Assembly (NCBI GenBank): GCA_002716825.1
Contig: PBCC01000025.1
Location: 1 to 52,867 of the forward strand
DNA: 52,867 nucleotides
Direction: 5' to 3'
Source of the DNA: Halobacteriovorax sp.
GTDB taxonomy: Bacteria; Bdellovibrionota; Bacteriovoracia; Bacteriovoracales; Bacteriovoracaceae
Part shown: positions 34,213 through 42,728 of the stretch, in pieces
Position numbering within the stretch: position 1 is the stretch's first letter
Layout: each line of letters opens with the position of its first letter
Notes under the pieces: model-generated
Seen by the model: the letters and a program-made list of their open reading frames with translations, nothing else
Database searches by the model: none
What the model was told of the DNA's origin: nothing
Position numbers and translations under genes: made by a program

Positions 34213-35004
34213 ATGAGTGTAAGCATTCATCCTACAGCTATCGTTTCTGGTGACGCAAAAATTGCAGAAAATGTTTCAATTGGACCATTTTCAATCATTG
34301 GTCCCAATGTAGAAATTAAAGCGAATTGCAAAATTGGCGCCCAAGTTCATATCGATGGCCATACCGTCATTGGCGAAAGTAATACCTTTGAATCTTTCTG
34401 TAGTATTGGAGCTCCACCACAGGATACATCCTATAAAGGTGAGCCAACCAGAACTGTCATAGGAAGCGGTAACACATTTCGTGAATACGTCTCGATTCAC
34501 CGAGGCACCATGAAAGATAACGGCATCACGAATGTTGGAAACAACTCACTTTTTATGGCCTATGTTCATCTTGGTCATGATGTTCAGTTTGGCAGCAACT
34601 GTGTGGTTGCCAACTCAACCAATTTCGCCGGTCACGTTAAAGTTGGCGATAGGGTTATCATTGGTGGCGGATCACAAATAAGTCAGTTTGTTTCTATCGG
34701 ACGTGGTGCTTATATTGGTGGTGCGACAGCAATCGATCGCGATATTCCGATTTTTTGTACGGCCTATGGCAACCGCGTGAAACTCAAAGGGGTTAATATC
34801 ATCGGAATGAGACGTCAGGGTGTTGAAAAACCAATGATCTCAGAAGTTTTAGATTTTTACAGAACGATGGAAGCCTCAGCGCTCTCTCCTCGTGCGTTTG
34901 TAGAGCATGAAGAACATATGGCCGAATTCGCAGGTAACGCAATCATCGCTGAGATGGTGGCCTTTATCCGCGTAAGTGAAGTCGGGATTGCACCATTTCT
35001 ATGA
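34213..35004 (+). CDS. lpxA: UDP-GlcNAc (or UDP-GlcNAc3N) acyltransferase LpxA
   Basis: 263 aa, normal length. Beta-helix repeats start at IHPTAIVSGDAKIAENVSIG. The catalytic region FMAYVHLGHDVQFGSNCVVA matches the HIAHD segment of E. coli LpxA, and the C-terminal helical domain follows (KPMISEVLDFYRTMEASALS). It starts lipid A synthesis by transferring a 3-hydroxyacyl chain. The following gnnA-like gene suggests that the acceptor may be the 3-amino sugar, giving an amide link; that is inference. Confidence 0.95.
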   Translation: MSVSIHPTAIVSGDAKIAENVSIGPFSIIGPNVEIKANCKIGAQVHIDGHTVIGESNTFESFCSIGAPPQDTSYKGEPTRTVIGSGNTFREYVSIHRGTMKDNGITNVGNNSLFMAYVHLGHDVQFGSNCVVANSTNFAGHVKVGDRVIIGGGSQISQFVSIGRGAYIGGATAIDRDIPIFCTAYGNRVKLKGVNIIGMRRQGVEKPMISEVLDFYRTMEASALSPRAFVEHEEHMAEFAGNAIIAEMVAFIRVSEVGIAPFL

Positions 35005-35942
35005 GTAAAGTTAAAACCGCACTTATTGGATTTGGACATCTGGGACGCTTTCACGCACAAAAAATTGCGGCCTGTGAAAATGCAGAGTTTGTCGCCATTG
35101 TAGAGCCAACCCAGGCTGGGCGCGAACGTGCTACTAACGAACACCCAAATGTTAACGTCGTTGAAAGCTTAGAGGCTCTTCCGGCTCATACAGCTGCAGC
35201 TATTGTTGCGACACCAACTTCTTATCATTTTGAGATTTGTAAAAGACTGATCGAAAAAGAGATGCACGTTTTTTGCGAAAAGCCAGTGACAGATAAGCTA
35301 GAAGATTCGCTTAAATTGCAAGGTTTGATCAAATCAAAAAACCTTGTTTTTCAAGTCGGTCATAGCGAGCGTTGTCATGAAGCTTGGGAGAGGCGCTCTG
35401 AGTTTAAAGAGTTCTTAGCCCCAGGTTGCAACTTAAGACTTGATCGCTACGCACCTTTTAAAGGTCGCGCTACAGATGTGGATGTGGTGAATGATTTGAT
35501 GATTCACGATCTCGATCTTCTGCGTTTTTTATTGGGGAAGGACCCGGTGAGTGTCAGCGCCCATGGTTTTAAACAAAGAACAAAGCATTGGGATCATGCT
35601 GTGGCCCACCTCGATTGGAGTGATGGCACAAAAGCGACGATTACCGTTGGTCGCGGTCATGTCCATGAAGTGCGAAGCCTTAAATCAGTATCAAGCGCAG
35701 GAGTTTGGCGCGTTGATCTGATGAAAAACGAGATCCAAACGGCTTATGCAGATGCCAGTGAAGTGAAAATTGAGCACTATAATAAACGAGATCATCTGCT
35801 GTTGGAGCAAGAAGCTTTCTATCACAGCATCTTATCTGGAAAGGCGCCGATGGTAAGTCTTGAGGACGGCATTGCCGCGGTCAAGCTTATCGATGCGGTC
35901 TTACAGTCTTTAGAGTCTCATAAGACGGTTCAGCTTACATGA
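35001..35942 (+). CDS. Gfo/Idh/MocA oxidoreductase, GnnA-like
   Basis: 313 aa. Rossmann motif LIGFGHLGRFHAQKIAAC, EKPVT (about 95-99), NDLMIHDLDLLRFLLG with a likely catalytic His, and a C-terminal alpha/beta substrate domain. It lies between lpxA and lpxB with 4-base overlaps on each side. In Acidithiobacillus the similarly placed GnnA oxidises the 3-OH of UDP-GlcNAc, and GnnB then aminates it to UDP-GlcNAc3N for lipid A. No aminotransferase (gnnB) is present here, so it would have to be elsewhere. The assignment rests on family and position. Confidence 0.8.
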   Translation: MSKVKTALIGFGHLGRFHAQKIAACENAEFVAIVEPTQAGRERATNEHPNVNVVESLEALPAHTAAAIVATPTSYHFEICKRLIEKEMHVFCEKPVTDKLEDSLKLQGLIKSKNLVFQVGHSERCHEAWERRSEFKEFLAPGCNLRLDRYAPFKGRATDVDVVNDLMIHDLDLLRFLLGKDPVSVSAHGFKQRTKHWDHAVAHLDWSDGTKATITVGRGHVHEVRSLKSVSSAGVWRVDLMKNEIQTAYADASEVKIEHYNKRDHLLLEQEAFYHSILSGKAPMVSLEDGIAAVKLIDAVLQSLESHKTVQLT

Positions 35943-37084
35943 GAGATCAATGCTTGCTTATAGCCGGTGAAAAGTCTGGCGAGGAGCACGCACTTAGCTT
36001 CATTAGTGAGCTCAAGCAGCTCAAGCCAGATCTTCATTTTTTCGGGGTTGGAGGGGATGAACTTGAGAAAGCTGGCATGGAGCTATGTTACCACTTAAAA
36101 GATTTTTCGAGTTTTGGATTCTCTGAAGTCATAGGCAAAATTCCATTTTATTTTAGAGCACTGAAACACTTAGAAGCAGAAGTTAAAAGACGTCAGTGTA
36201 AAGTTGCTATTCTAATCGATTTTCAAGATTTCAATTTAAAACTAGCAAAGCGCTTAAAAAAGAATGGCGTAAAAGTTCTTTATTACGTCGCGCCTCAGGC
36301 ATGGGCGTGGAAGGCTGGAAGAGCACAAGTCTTGGAAGAGACGGTACACACCTTGTTTTCAATCTTACCGTTTGAGAAGAAATGGTTTTCTGATAGAGGC
36401 GTAAAAAAAATAGTCTCTGTCCCTCATCCTTTATCACTTAGGTATAGAGACGATCTTTTAAAGATTAGTGAAAAACCTCACGAATTACTTAAGCAAAAAC
36501 TAAAGCTTCTCATTCTTCCCGGCAGTAGAAACGATGAAGTACGTTTTTTGATGCCGCAGTTTGAGCAAACGATTATTAATCTAAGAAAACTTATTAAAAC
36601 GCCAATTGAAGTCGGTCTGGTTCGCTCCAGCAATGTGAAAGATGAGCTATGGCAAATGTATAGCTCTCAAATTGATAGGGTATGGCAGAATGAGGACTTA
36701 TCAAAGGCGCTAAGTTGGGCCCATCTAAGTCTTGCTGCCAGCGGGACAGTGACCTTGGCCACCGGTCTTTTTCAAGTTCCAACAGTGGTCGCTTATCAGG
36801 GTTCCTTACTGAATCAGTATATTTTTGAAACCTTTGTCCGCTACGATAAACCAATTTCCTTGACCAATCTGATCCTTGGAACACGGGTATTCCCAGAGTT
36901 TATTCAAGAGCGTGCAAGCGCTTTTAACATGACCAGCGCTTTGTTAGAATTAATGACGAATAAGCACGAGTACGATCGAGTTAAAAGCGAGCTATCGAAG
37001 CTTCCAAAACTCTTGGCCGGTGAAGATCAGCCTGCGCACTTAATGCTTAAAGCTTTCGATGAAAAAAATGAGGCCTCTGCGTGA
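35939..37084 (+). CDS. lpxB: Lipid-A-disaccharide synthase LpxB
   Basis: 381 aa. GT-B fold with LLIAGEKSGEEHALSFISEL, GVGGDELEKAGMELCYHL, VAILIDFQDFNLKLAKRLKK, VLYYVAPQAWAWKAGRA and LLILPGSRNDEVRFLMPQFE, then LAASGTVTLATGLFQVPTVV. It condenses lipid X with the UDP-diacyl sugar. ATGA overlap with gnnA-like; GTGA overlap with lpxK. Confidence 0.96.
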   Translation: MRDQCLLIAGEKSGEEHALSFISELKQLKPDLHFFGVGGDELEKAGMELCYHLKDFSSFGFSEVIGKIPFYFRALKHLEAEVKRRQCKVAILIDFQDFNLKLAKRLKKNGVKVLYYVAPQAWAWKAGRAQVLEETVHTLFSILPFEKKWFSDRGVKKIVSVPHPLSLRYRDDLLKISEKPHELLKQKLKLLILPGSRNDEVRFLMPQFEQTIINLRKLIKTPIEVGLVRSSNVKDELWQMYSSQIDRVWQNEDLSKALSWAHLSLAASGTVTLATGLFQVPTVVAYQGSLLNQYIFETFVRYDKPISLTNLILGTRVFPEFIQERASAFNMTSALLELMTNKHEYDRVKSELSKLPKLLAGEDQPAHLMLKAFDEKNEASA

Positions 37085-38139
37085 TTACAATAGGGCGATT
37101 TTTTCAATATCTCATTTCCCCCCTCGCATTTTTGTGGGAAGGATTTTATCGCGTCCGCAGATTTTTTTACACTTACGGATACCTTGGTCAAAATGTTTTT
37201 CAAGTTCCAATTATATCGATTGGAAATCTAACATTTGGTGGCACAGGTAAAACTCCGTTTACTCTTTGGCTGTCTGAATTCTATGCCCGCCACGATCTTA
37301 AAATTATGATTCTTATGCGTGGTTATCGCGGCAAGCTTGAAAAAAGCAGTGGAATCCTTCGCGGAGGAAGAAAGCTTGGTTATAACCCTTTCGACTACGG
37401 CGACGAACCTCTGCTTCTGGCTAGAAGACTCGAAAGTGCCAGCATTGTGGTCGGTCGTAATCGAAGTGAAAACTTAAGATACTATTTTCAACAGGAAAAA
37501 CCCGACGTCGTACTTCTTGATGATGGTCACCAACATTTGAAACTTTATCGTGATCTTAATATTGTTTTATTCGATGCCCTGATGCCACTTGATCGATATA
37601 AGGTAGCGCCTCTTGGTTATATGCGTGAAGGCTTCACCGCCCTAAAGGCCGCCGATCTTGTTGTTATAGGTCGAGCAGATCAAGCCTCAAGAGACAGTAT
37701 TGATGAACTTAAAAATCTAGTAAAAAACTATGCACCTCCAGGAACTGTGTTTGCAGAAATTGGTTATAGACCAAGTGGGATTTTTAACGCCAGATCATCT
37801 AAAAAAATGAGTGTCCACTCGCTGCAAGGGCAAAAAGTAATCTGTTTGGCCGCGATTGCTTCTCCCGTTTCATTTTACGCGCTTGTTGAGTCGCTTGGTG
37901 CAGATATCATTGAAAGACATACTTTTCCTGATCACCACTATTTCAGCGCAGCTGAAGTTCAAGAGATTGTGAGCTCGGCCAAAGAACGCGATGCCATGGT
38001 TTTGACTACCGAAAAAGATATGGTGAAGCTTAGAAGAGTGAGTGATGACGAAATTATTCATTATCTTGAGATTAATGTCGTTTTTTTAGATGGCGCCAAA
38101 GAAACAGAGGCTCTGCTTTTAAAGGCGGCTAAAAGATGA
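37081..38139 (+). CDS. lpxK: Tetraacyldisaccharide 4'-kinase LpxK
   Basis: 352 aa. N-terminal membrane-associated helix (FFQYLISPLAFLWEGFYRVR), Walker A-type ISIGNLTFGGTGKTPFT, ILMRGYRGKL, GDEPLLLARRL and VVLLDDGHQHLKLYRDLNIV (catalytic DDGxQH). It phosphorylates the 4' position of the lipid A disaccharide. GTG start. Its presence means a phosphorylated intermediate is made even if the final lipid A is modified. Confidence 0.95.
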   Translation: MITIGRFFQYLISPLAFLWEGFYRVRRFFYTYGYLGQNVFQVPIISIGNLTFGGTGKTPFTLWLSEFYARHDLKIMILMRGYRGKLEKSSGILRGGRKLGYNPFDYGDEPLLLARRLESASIVVGRNRSENLRYYFQQEKPDVVLLDDGHQHLKLYRDLNIVLFDALMPLDRYKVAPLGYMREGFTALKAADLVVIGRADQASRDSIDELKNLVKNYAPPGTVFAEIGYRPSGIFNARSSKKMSVHSLQGQKVICLAAIASPVSFYALVESLGADIIERHTFPDHHYFSAAEVQEIVSSAKERDAMVLTTEKDMVKLRRVSDDEIIHYLEINVVFLDGAKETEALLLKAAKR

Positions 38140-39149
38140 ATAAGCTCGTACTGCTCTTAATTCTTTTTGGTTGTGCAACTCCCGATGATCGTCCGATGCC
38201 TGAAAATGGAGAAGCGCTCCTGAGTGAGTTCGATGTTGCTCAGGAGGAAAAAGATCGCTTTTCCTTTGCTGAAATTCAGCCAACGCCAGCACCAAGTCTT
38301 GAGCCAAGAACGGAAGTCAAAACTCCCGTAAAAAAACCAACGCCCAAAGTTGTGAAGCCTAAGCCTGTTAAGGAGAAGCCTCTAGTTGGTCGCACGTGGC
38401 CAGAGGATTACCCTGAGATTTATAAAGGATTCGAAGCTCCTGCACAAAAAACTTGGAATAAGTTTAAGCCACTTATTCGAGTTGGAGAGTCTATCAGCTT
38501 TGATATCAGTTATCTTGGGATCAAGGCCGGAACAATTAATTTTAAAGTTCTTGAAAATGGCATGCGTGGGGATGATTTAGTCCATCATTTCAAAGCGACG
38601 CTCTCATCTGCTGATTATTACAAGTATATTTATAAGTTAGATGATTATGTTGAGAGCTTTGTCATGGCGGAAACATTTTTACCGCTCAAATATACTTTAA
38701 TCCAACGTGAGAGTGGTCAAAGCGTTGATGAACTTCAGTTATTTGATCATGACAAATTACAAAATAAGCAGTGGTTTAAAAAAATTAAAGACGGCAAAAC
38801 GAGAAAAGACGATAAAACTGGATTCACTCCACCTCTTTTTTTAGACCCTTTATCCTTGCTCGCTTTTTTTCGAGGTCTTCCTCTAGAGAATGGCGACGAA
38901 TACTTTGTTCCTATCATCGTGAGATCAAAAGTTCTTAAAGTAACAGCTACCGTTTTGGGTAGAGAAAAAGTCCAGGCCATGGGGAAAGAGCGACAAGCCG
39001 TCAAAATGTCTGTTTATGTTGATCCAACTGAAGATGGAAAAAAACCGACAACGATGAATCTCTGGTATAACGATGCTCCATCGCGAGAACTTCTTCGTTT
39101 CAATGCTGAACTCAAATTTGGCAGTGTAGAGGGCGAGTGGGTTCAGTAA
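38136..39149 (+). CDS. DUF3108-type lipoprotein
   Basis: 337 aa. Signal peptide with lipobox: MNKLVLLLILFGC. A Pro/Lys-rich linker (about 50-90, KTPVKKPTPKVVKPKPVKEK) would span the periplasm or peptidoglycan. The following domain begins GESISFDISYLGIKAGTINF, the DUF3108 hallmark, and ends FNAELKFGSVEGEW. It overlaps lpxK by 4 bases. Function unknown; its position suggests a role in envelope or LPS handling. Confidence 0.85.
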   Translation: MNKLVLLLILFGCATPDDRPMPENGEALLSEFDVAQEEKDRFSFAEIQPTPAPSLEPRTEVKTPVKKPTPKVVKPKPVKEKPLVGRTWPEDYPEIYKGFEAPAQKTWNKFKPLIRVGESISFDISYLGIKAGTINFKVLENGMRGDDLVHHFKATLSSADYYKYIYKLDDYVESFVMAETFLPLKYTLIQRESGQSVDELQLFDHDKLQNKQWFKKIKDGKTRKDDKTGFTPPLFLDPLSLLAFFRGLPLENGDEYFVPIIVRSKVLKVTATVLGREKVQAMGKERQAVKMSVYVDPTEDGKKPTTMNLWYNDAPSRELLRFNAELKFGSVEGEWVQ

Positions 39150-40291
39150 GTCCTCTACCTGAAACCTCGATTCTCTTCATGGGGCCTTTTGCGGGCTGGG
39201 GACCACGAGAGCGCGGACTCCTAAGGGAAGCCATTCAGGCGAAAAGACTCGGGCTTGAGGTGGTGATTTGTTGTCCTCTCGACTCGTACCTTCATGTCGA
39301 AGCTAAAAAACATGATCTTGAAACATTTCCAATTCGAATTGCAAAAAAAAGTCGCTGGCTTGGTGCTTACAAAGAAGTCTTCAGTTTTTTAAGTAAGCGT
39401 CACAACACAACTCATTTTCATTGCTACGACAATGATTCTTTATTCGCCTGTGCATGGTTTCTAAGATCTTTTCCTCAGATTGCTTTAGTCTGGTCCATTC
39501 ATGGAACGCCTCCAACGCTCGAAGGAAATTGGTGGCAAAAGATCTTACTAAAAAGAACTGACCGCTTCCTTTTACCTTCAAGTCTTTCGCTTAAACGCCT
39601 TGGCCAACAATTAAGAATCTCTAGTCACAAAATTGCTAGAGTAGGCTTAGCGATCGACGCTAGGGAAGTTGCTTGGAAGGAGCCCGATTTAAGAGACGGT
39701 TTTATCGTTGGTTTATCTCTGTTTGACGGAGCTGAGTCCATTAATACAACCTCAGTCGTGACCCGTGCTTTGAAGCTGGTTCTGTCTCGAGGCATCGATA
39801 ATGCCAAGCTTTTACTTCATACACCAAGAGATTGGCAGGCATCAGTCTGGCGCCAAGGACTTGAAGACTTAATTTCCGAGCTTCACTTGGAAAATAATGT
39901 TGAATTTGTCTCTGGGGAGGATTTCTCCGTTTTCGTCGGCAGGCTCCACGTTAATATTGCTTTTGAAAGCGACGTTGTCCCTTTTGATCATATTGAGACC
40001 TGTTTATTGGCCGGAATTCCGGTGATCTATCCCAGAAATCGATCTTATCGCGATCTTTTGCATGGCGTCGATGTGGGGTTGTTTTCGTATAAACCTAGAG
40101 ATTCTAGGGAGATGGCCGAGAAAATCTTAAAGCTCTACTCCAGTTGGAGTGAGCAGCGCTATGCCATGCAGTCCCTGCGTGAAGAGCATGCGAAATGGCA
40201 TCATCCCGACCTAGTAAAGAATCAATTAGAGCAAGTTTATAAGCGCACCATGCTTCGTCGTGCTAAATATTGGCGAAAGCTCGAACTCTAA
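39137..40291 (+). CDS. GT-B fold glycosyltransferase (GT4-like)
   Basis: 384 aa. The N-terminal domain starts TSILFMGPFAGWGPRERGLL; VWSIHGTPPTLEGNWWQK and DRFLLPSSLSLKRLGQQL follow. The C-terminal donor domain shows FIVGLSLFDGAESINTT, LLLHTPRD, VEFVSGEDFSVFVGRLHVNI and an E-x7-E-like segment (AFESDVVPFDHIETCLLAGI). No TM helix. GTG 39137 overlaps the preceding gene by 13 bases. It probably transfers a sugar to lipid A or LPS core; substrate unknown. Confidence 0.8.
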   Translation: MGSVSPLPETSILFMGPFAGWGPRERGLLREAIQAKRLGLEVVICCPLDSYLHVEAKKHDLETFPIRIAKKSRWLGAYKEVFSFLSKRHNTTHFHCYDNDSLFACAWFLRSFPQIALVWSIHGTPPTLEGNWWQKILLKRTDRFLLPSSLSLKRLGQQLRISSHKIARVGLAIDAREVAWKEPDLRDGFIVGLSLFDGAESINTTSVVTRALKLVLSRGIDNAKLLLHTPRDWQASVWRQGLEDLISELHLENNVEFVSGEDFSVFVGRLHVNIAFESDVVPFDHIETCLLAGIPVIYPRNRSYRDLLHGVDVGLFSYKPRDSREMAEKILKLYSSWSEQRYAMQSLREEHAKWHHPDLVKNQLEQVYKRTMLRRAKYWRKLEL

Positions 40292-40432
40292 GTCATTTCC
40301 TCCAGTACTTTCAGGCCTCTAAGCCTTCACATCCAGCATCATATAGAGTAATCTCGCCCCTCAAATCCGTCTTTGACGGTACTTAATGAAACCGGATTTT
40401 TACAGATGTAGAGATCCAAAAAGGGGTGTCAT

Positions 40433-42157
40433 ATGACACAACAAGAATTAATGCAGAACTGGATGAAGAATTTTGACGTGGTTATCGGCGAAGACGTTGA
40501 TACACACGATGAAACTGAATTCGAAAAGCTGCTCAATGCAACCGAAACCAAACAGTTTACTGAAGGTGAGGTTTTCGACGGTAAAGTAATTTCTATCGGA
40601 CCTGACTATGTCATGGTTGATATCGGTTACAAGCAAGAAGGACTAGTTTCTACTCGCGAATTCCAAAACTTCGATGGCACATTGAAGATTAAAGAAGGCG
40701 AAACGATCGAGGTTTACCTCGATAAGTTAGAGTCTGCGATGGGTAACCTTGTTCTTTCTAAGGACAAAGCTGAAATTCTTAAAGCATGGGATAAAATCTC
40801 TGATGCTTGTGAAAAGGGCTTGGCCGTTCAAGGTACAGTTGTTGCAAAAGTTAAGGGCGGTCTTTCTGTCGATATCGGCGTTAAAGCGTTCCTTCCTGGA
40901 TCACAAATTGACCTACGTCCAACTCGTTTCCTTGATAAGTACATTGGTAAAACAATGGAATTCAAAGTTATTAAGTTTAACAAAAAACGTGGAAATATTG
41001 TTCTTTCACGTCGTGCCATTCTTCAAGAAGAGCGCGGTAAGCTTCGTAACGAAATCCTTTCTCAAATCCAAGAGGGTATGATTGTTAAAGGTATCGTTAA
41101 GAACATCACTGATTACGGTGCATTCATCGATCTTGGTGGTATTGACGGTCTTCTACACATTACTGATATGTCATGGGGACGCGTAAAGCATCCTTCTAAC
41201 CTACTCGGTATTGGTGACGAAGTTGAAGTTAAGATTCTTAAGTTCGACCAAGAAAAAGAGCGTGTATCTCTAGGTCTTAAGCAAGTTCAACCAAACCCTT
41301 GGGAAACTGCAGATCAGAAGTACACAGCTGGTAGCAAAGTTTCTGGTGAGATCGTATCTGTAAAAGACTACGGTATCTTCGTTGAGCTTTCTGATGGTAT
41401 CGAAGGTCTAATCCACGTTTCTGAAATGTCATGGACTAACAAAATCAAGAACCCTGCTAAGCATTTCAATGTTGGCGAAACTCTTGAAGCTGTTGTTCTT
41501 GATGTTGATACTGAAAACAAGAGAATCTCTCTTGGTGTTAAGCAACTTGAGCCAAACCCATGGAATGCTCTTGAAGCAAAACATAAAATCGGTTCAAAAG
41601 TTACTGGTAAAGTTAAATCAATCGTCGACTTTGGTGTATTCGTAGACCTAGGTGAAGAAGTTGATGCTCTTATCCACGTTTCTGACCTTTCTTGGACTCG
41701 TAAAAACATCAACGTTAACGATGAGTTTAAAGAAGGCCAAGAAGTAACTGCTATGGTTATCGCGCTTGATAAAGAAAACCAAAAGTTCTCTCTCGGTATG
41801 AAGCAACTTGAGGAAGATCCTTGGAAGAAAATCGAAGAGCGTCTACCAGTTGGTGCCGTGCTTGAAGCTGAAGTTGTACGCGTAACTGAGTTCGGCGCAT
41901 TCGTTGAACTTGAAACTGGTATCGAAGGCCTTATTCACATCTCTGAGATGTCTGAAGAGCGTGTTGAGAAGCCAGAAGACGTCGTTAAAAAGGGTGATAC
42001 TCCAAAAGTTATGGTTATCTCAGTCGACAAAGAAGCCAAGAAAATTGGTCTTTCTATGAAGTCTGCAGCTAACTCTGCTAATGGTGCTGTAACTCTTGAA
42101 TCAGCTAAGAAGAACACTCTTGCTGATAAGCTGAAAGATTTCCAAGTTAAAGAATAA
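40433..42157 (+). CDS. rpsA: 30S ribosomal protein S1
   Basis: 574 aa with six S1/OB domains. The first two (about 40-190) are divergent ribosome-binding domains; the last four are clear: IVKNITDYGAFIDLGGIDGL, EIVSVKDYGIFVELSDGIEG, KVKSIVDFGVFVDLGEEVDA and EVVRVTEFGAFVELETGIEG, each followed by LLHITDMSW-type strands. S1 unfolds and presents mRNA to the ribosome. Codon use is strongly biased, as expected for high expression. TTGACG at 40373-40378 could be a -35 but the -10 is poor. A strong terminator follows. Confidence 0.97.
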   Translation: MTQQELMQNWMKNFDVVIGEDVDTHDETEFEKLLNATETKQFTEGEVFDGKVISIGPDYVMVDIGYKQEGLVSTREFQNFDGTLKIKEGETIEVYLDKLESAMGNLVLSKDKAEILKAWDKISDACEKGLAVQGTVVAKVKGGLSVDIGVKAFLPGSQIDLRPTRFLDKYIGKTMEFKVIKFNKKRGNIVLSRRAILQEERGKLRNEILSQIQEGMIVKGIVKNITDYGAFIDLGGIDGLLHITDMSWGRVKHPSNLLGIGDEVEVKILKFDQEKERVSLGLKQVQPNPWETADQKYTAGSKVSGEIVSVKDYGIFVELSDGIEGLIHVSEMSWTNKIKNPAKHFNVGETLEAVVLDVDTENKRISLGVKQLEPNPWNALEAKHKIGSKVTGKVKSIVDFGVFVDLGEEVDALIHVSDLSWTRKNINVNDEFKEGQEVTAMVIALDKENQKFSLGMKQLEEDPWKKIEERLPVGAVLEAEVVRVTEFGAFVELETGIEGLIHISEMSEERVEKPEDVVKKGDTPKVMVISVDKEAKKIGLSMKSAANSANGAVTLESAKKNTLADKLKDFQVKE

Positions 42158-42186
42158 GTTACAGTAATTACTGAGATTTATTGATG

Positions 42187-42217
42187 AGGCCCAGGTTGAT
42201 CCTGGGCCTTTTTTTTT
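42187..42217 (+). terminator. Intrinsic terminator after rpsA
   Basis: AGGCCCAGG-TTGAT-CCTGGGCCT: 9-bp perfect stem (42187-42195 with 42201-42209) followed by an uninterrupted T-run to 42217. It touches the stop of the convergent minus gene. Confidence 0.95.
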
Positions 42218-42488
42218 ACTTTAAGATGACAATATTTGCTGTGTAAACACCCGTTGTCCGTCCACTTGGGTCTAGTTGGCAGCTATAATTGCGCCTGACG
42301 ATGAATTTTCCACTTTTCTCAAGTCTCTCAACGCTATCTTTAAGGATCTGCTCACATTCTTCTTTTGAGTTTTGTGAGTGAGCCATCAAGCCTATAACGC
42401 TGGATGAGCTTGTTTCCATTAGACCGTTGGCATGAGCGAAACTCATGGAGATTAAGAGTGCAGAAAGGGTTAGTGCAATTGTTTTCAT
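42216..42488 (-). CDS. Small secreted protein of unknown function
   Basis: 90 aa. Signal peptide MKTIALTLSALLISMSFAHA, then a ~70-residue mature part with two Cys (EECEQ and YSCQL) likely to form a disulphide, and a hydrophobic C-terminus (GVYTANIVILK). ATG 42488 has AAAGGA 6 bases upstream and begins the signal peptide; the longer reading to 42545 lacks this. Periplasmic or secreted; no family recognised. Confidence 0.75.
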   Translation of the reverse strand: MKTIALTLSALLISMSFAHANGLMETSSSSVIGLMAHSQNSKEECEQILKDSVERLEKSGKFIVRRNYSCQLDPSGRTTGVYTANIVILK

Positions 42489-42555
42489 AAAGTGTCCTTT
42501 GCTTTTGTGAGTTGGCTGATGAAAACAACAATAATTGGGCTCCAATATAATCTCG

Positions 42556-42569
42556 TTAAACTAGTTTAA
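42556..42569. promoter_or_regulatory. Perfect 14-bp palindrome
   Basis: TTAAACTAGTTTAA lies in the 240-base divergent region between the small secreted protein and the protease gene, 68 bases from the former's start codon. It may be an operator; I see no convincing promoter hexamers close by. Confidence 0.35.
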
Positions 42570-42728
42570 AAGCCTGTAATTGCTACACACTATTCATGAA
42601 AAAGAGAGTTTTTGTTTAGCCTCTAGCTGTAATTCTTACACTTTGCGCAACTTTTTATGACACGAACGCCCATTTGAGGGATGTTAGGCACACTTACGTT
42701 GCCAGTCCGACCAAAAGGGGAAGTTTTA

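Noticed and set aside
40373..40402. rpsA promoter TTGACG
   Set aside because: At 17-18 base spacing the -10 would be ATTTTT or TTTTTA, too weak to list as a feature.
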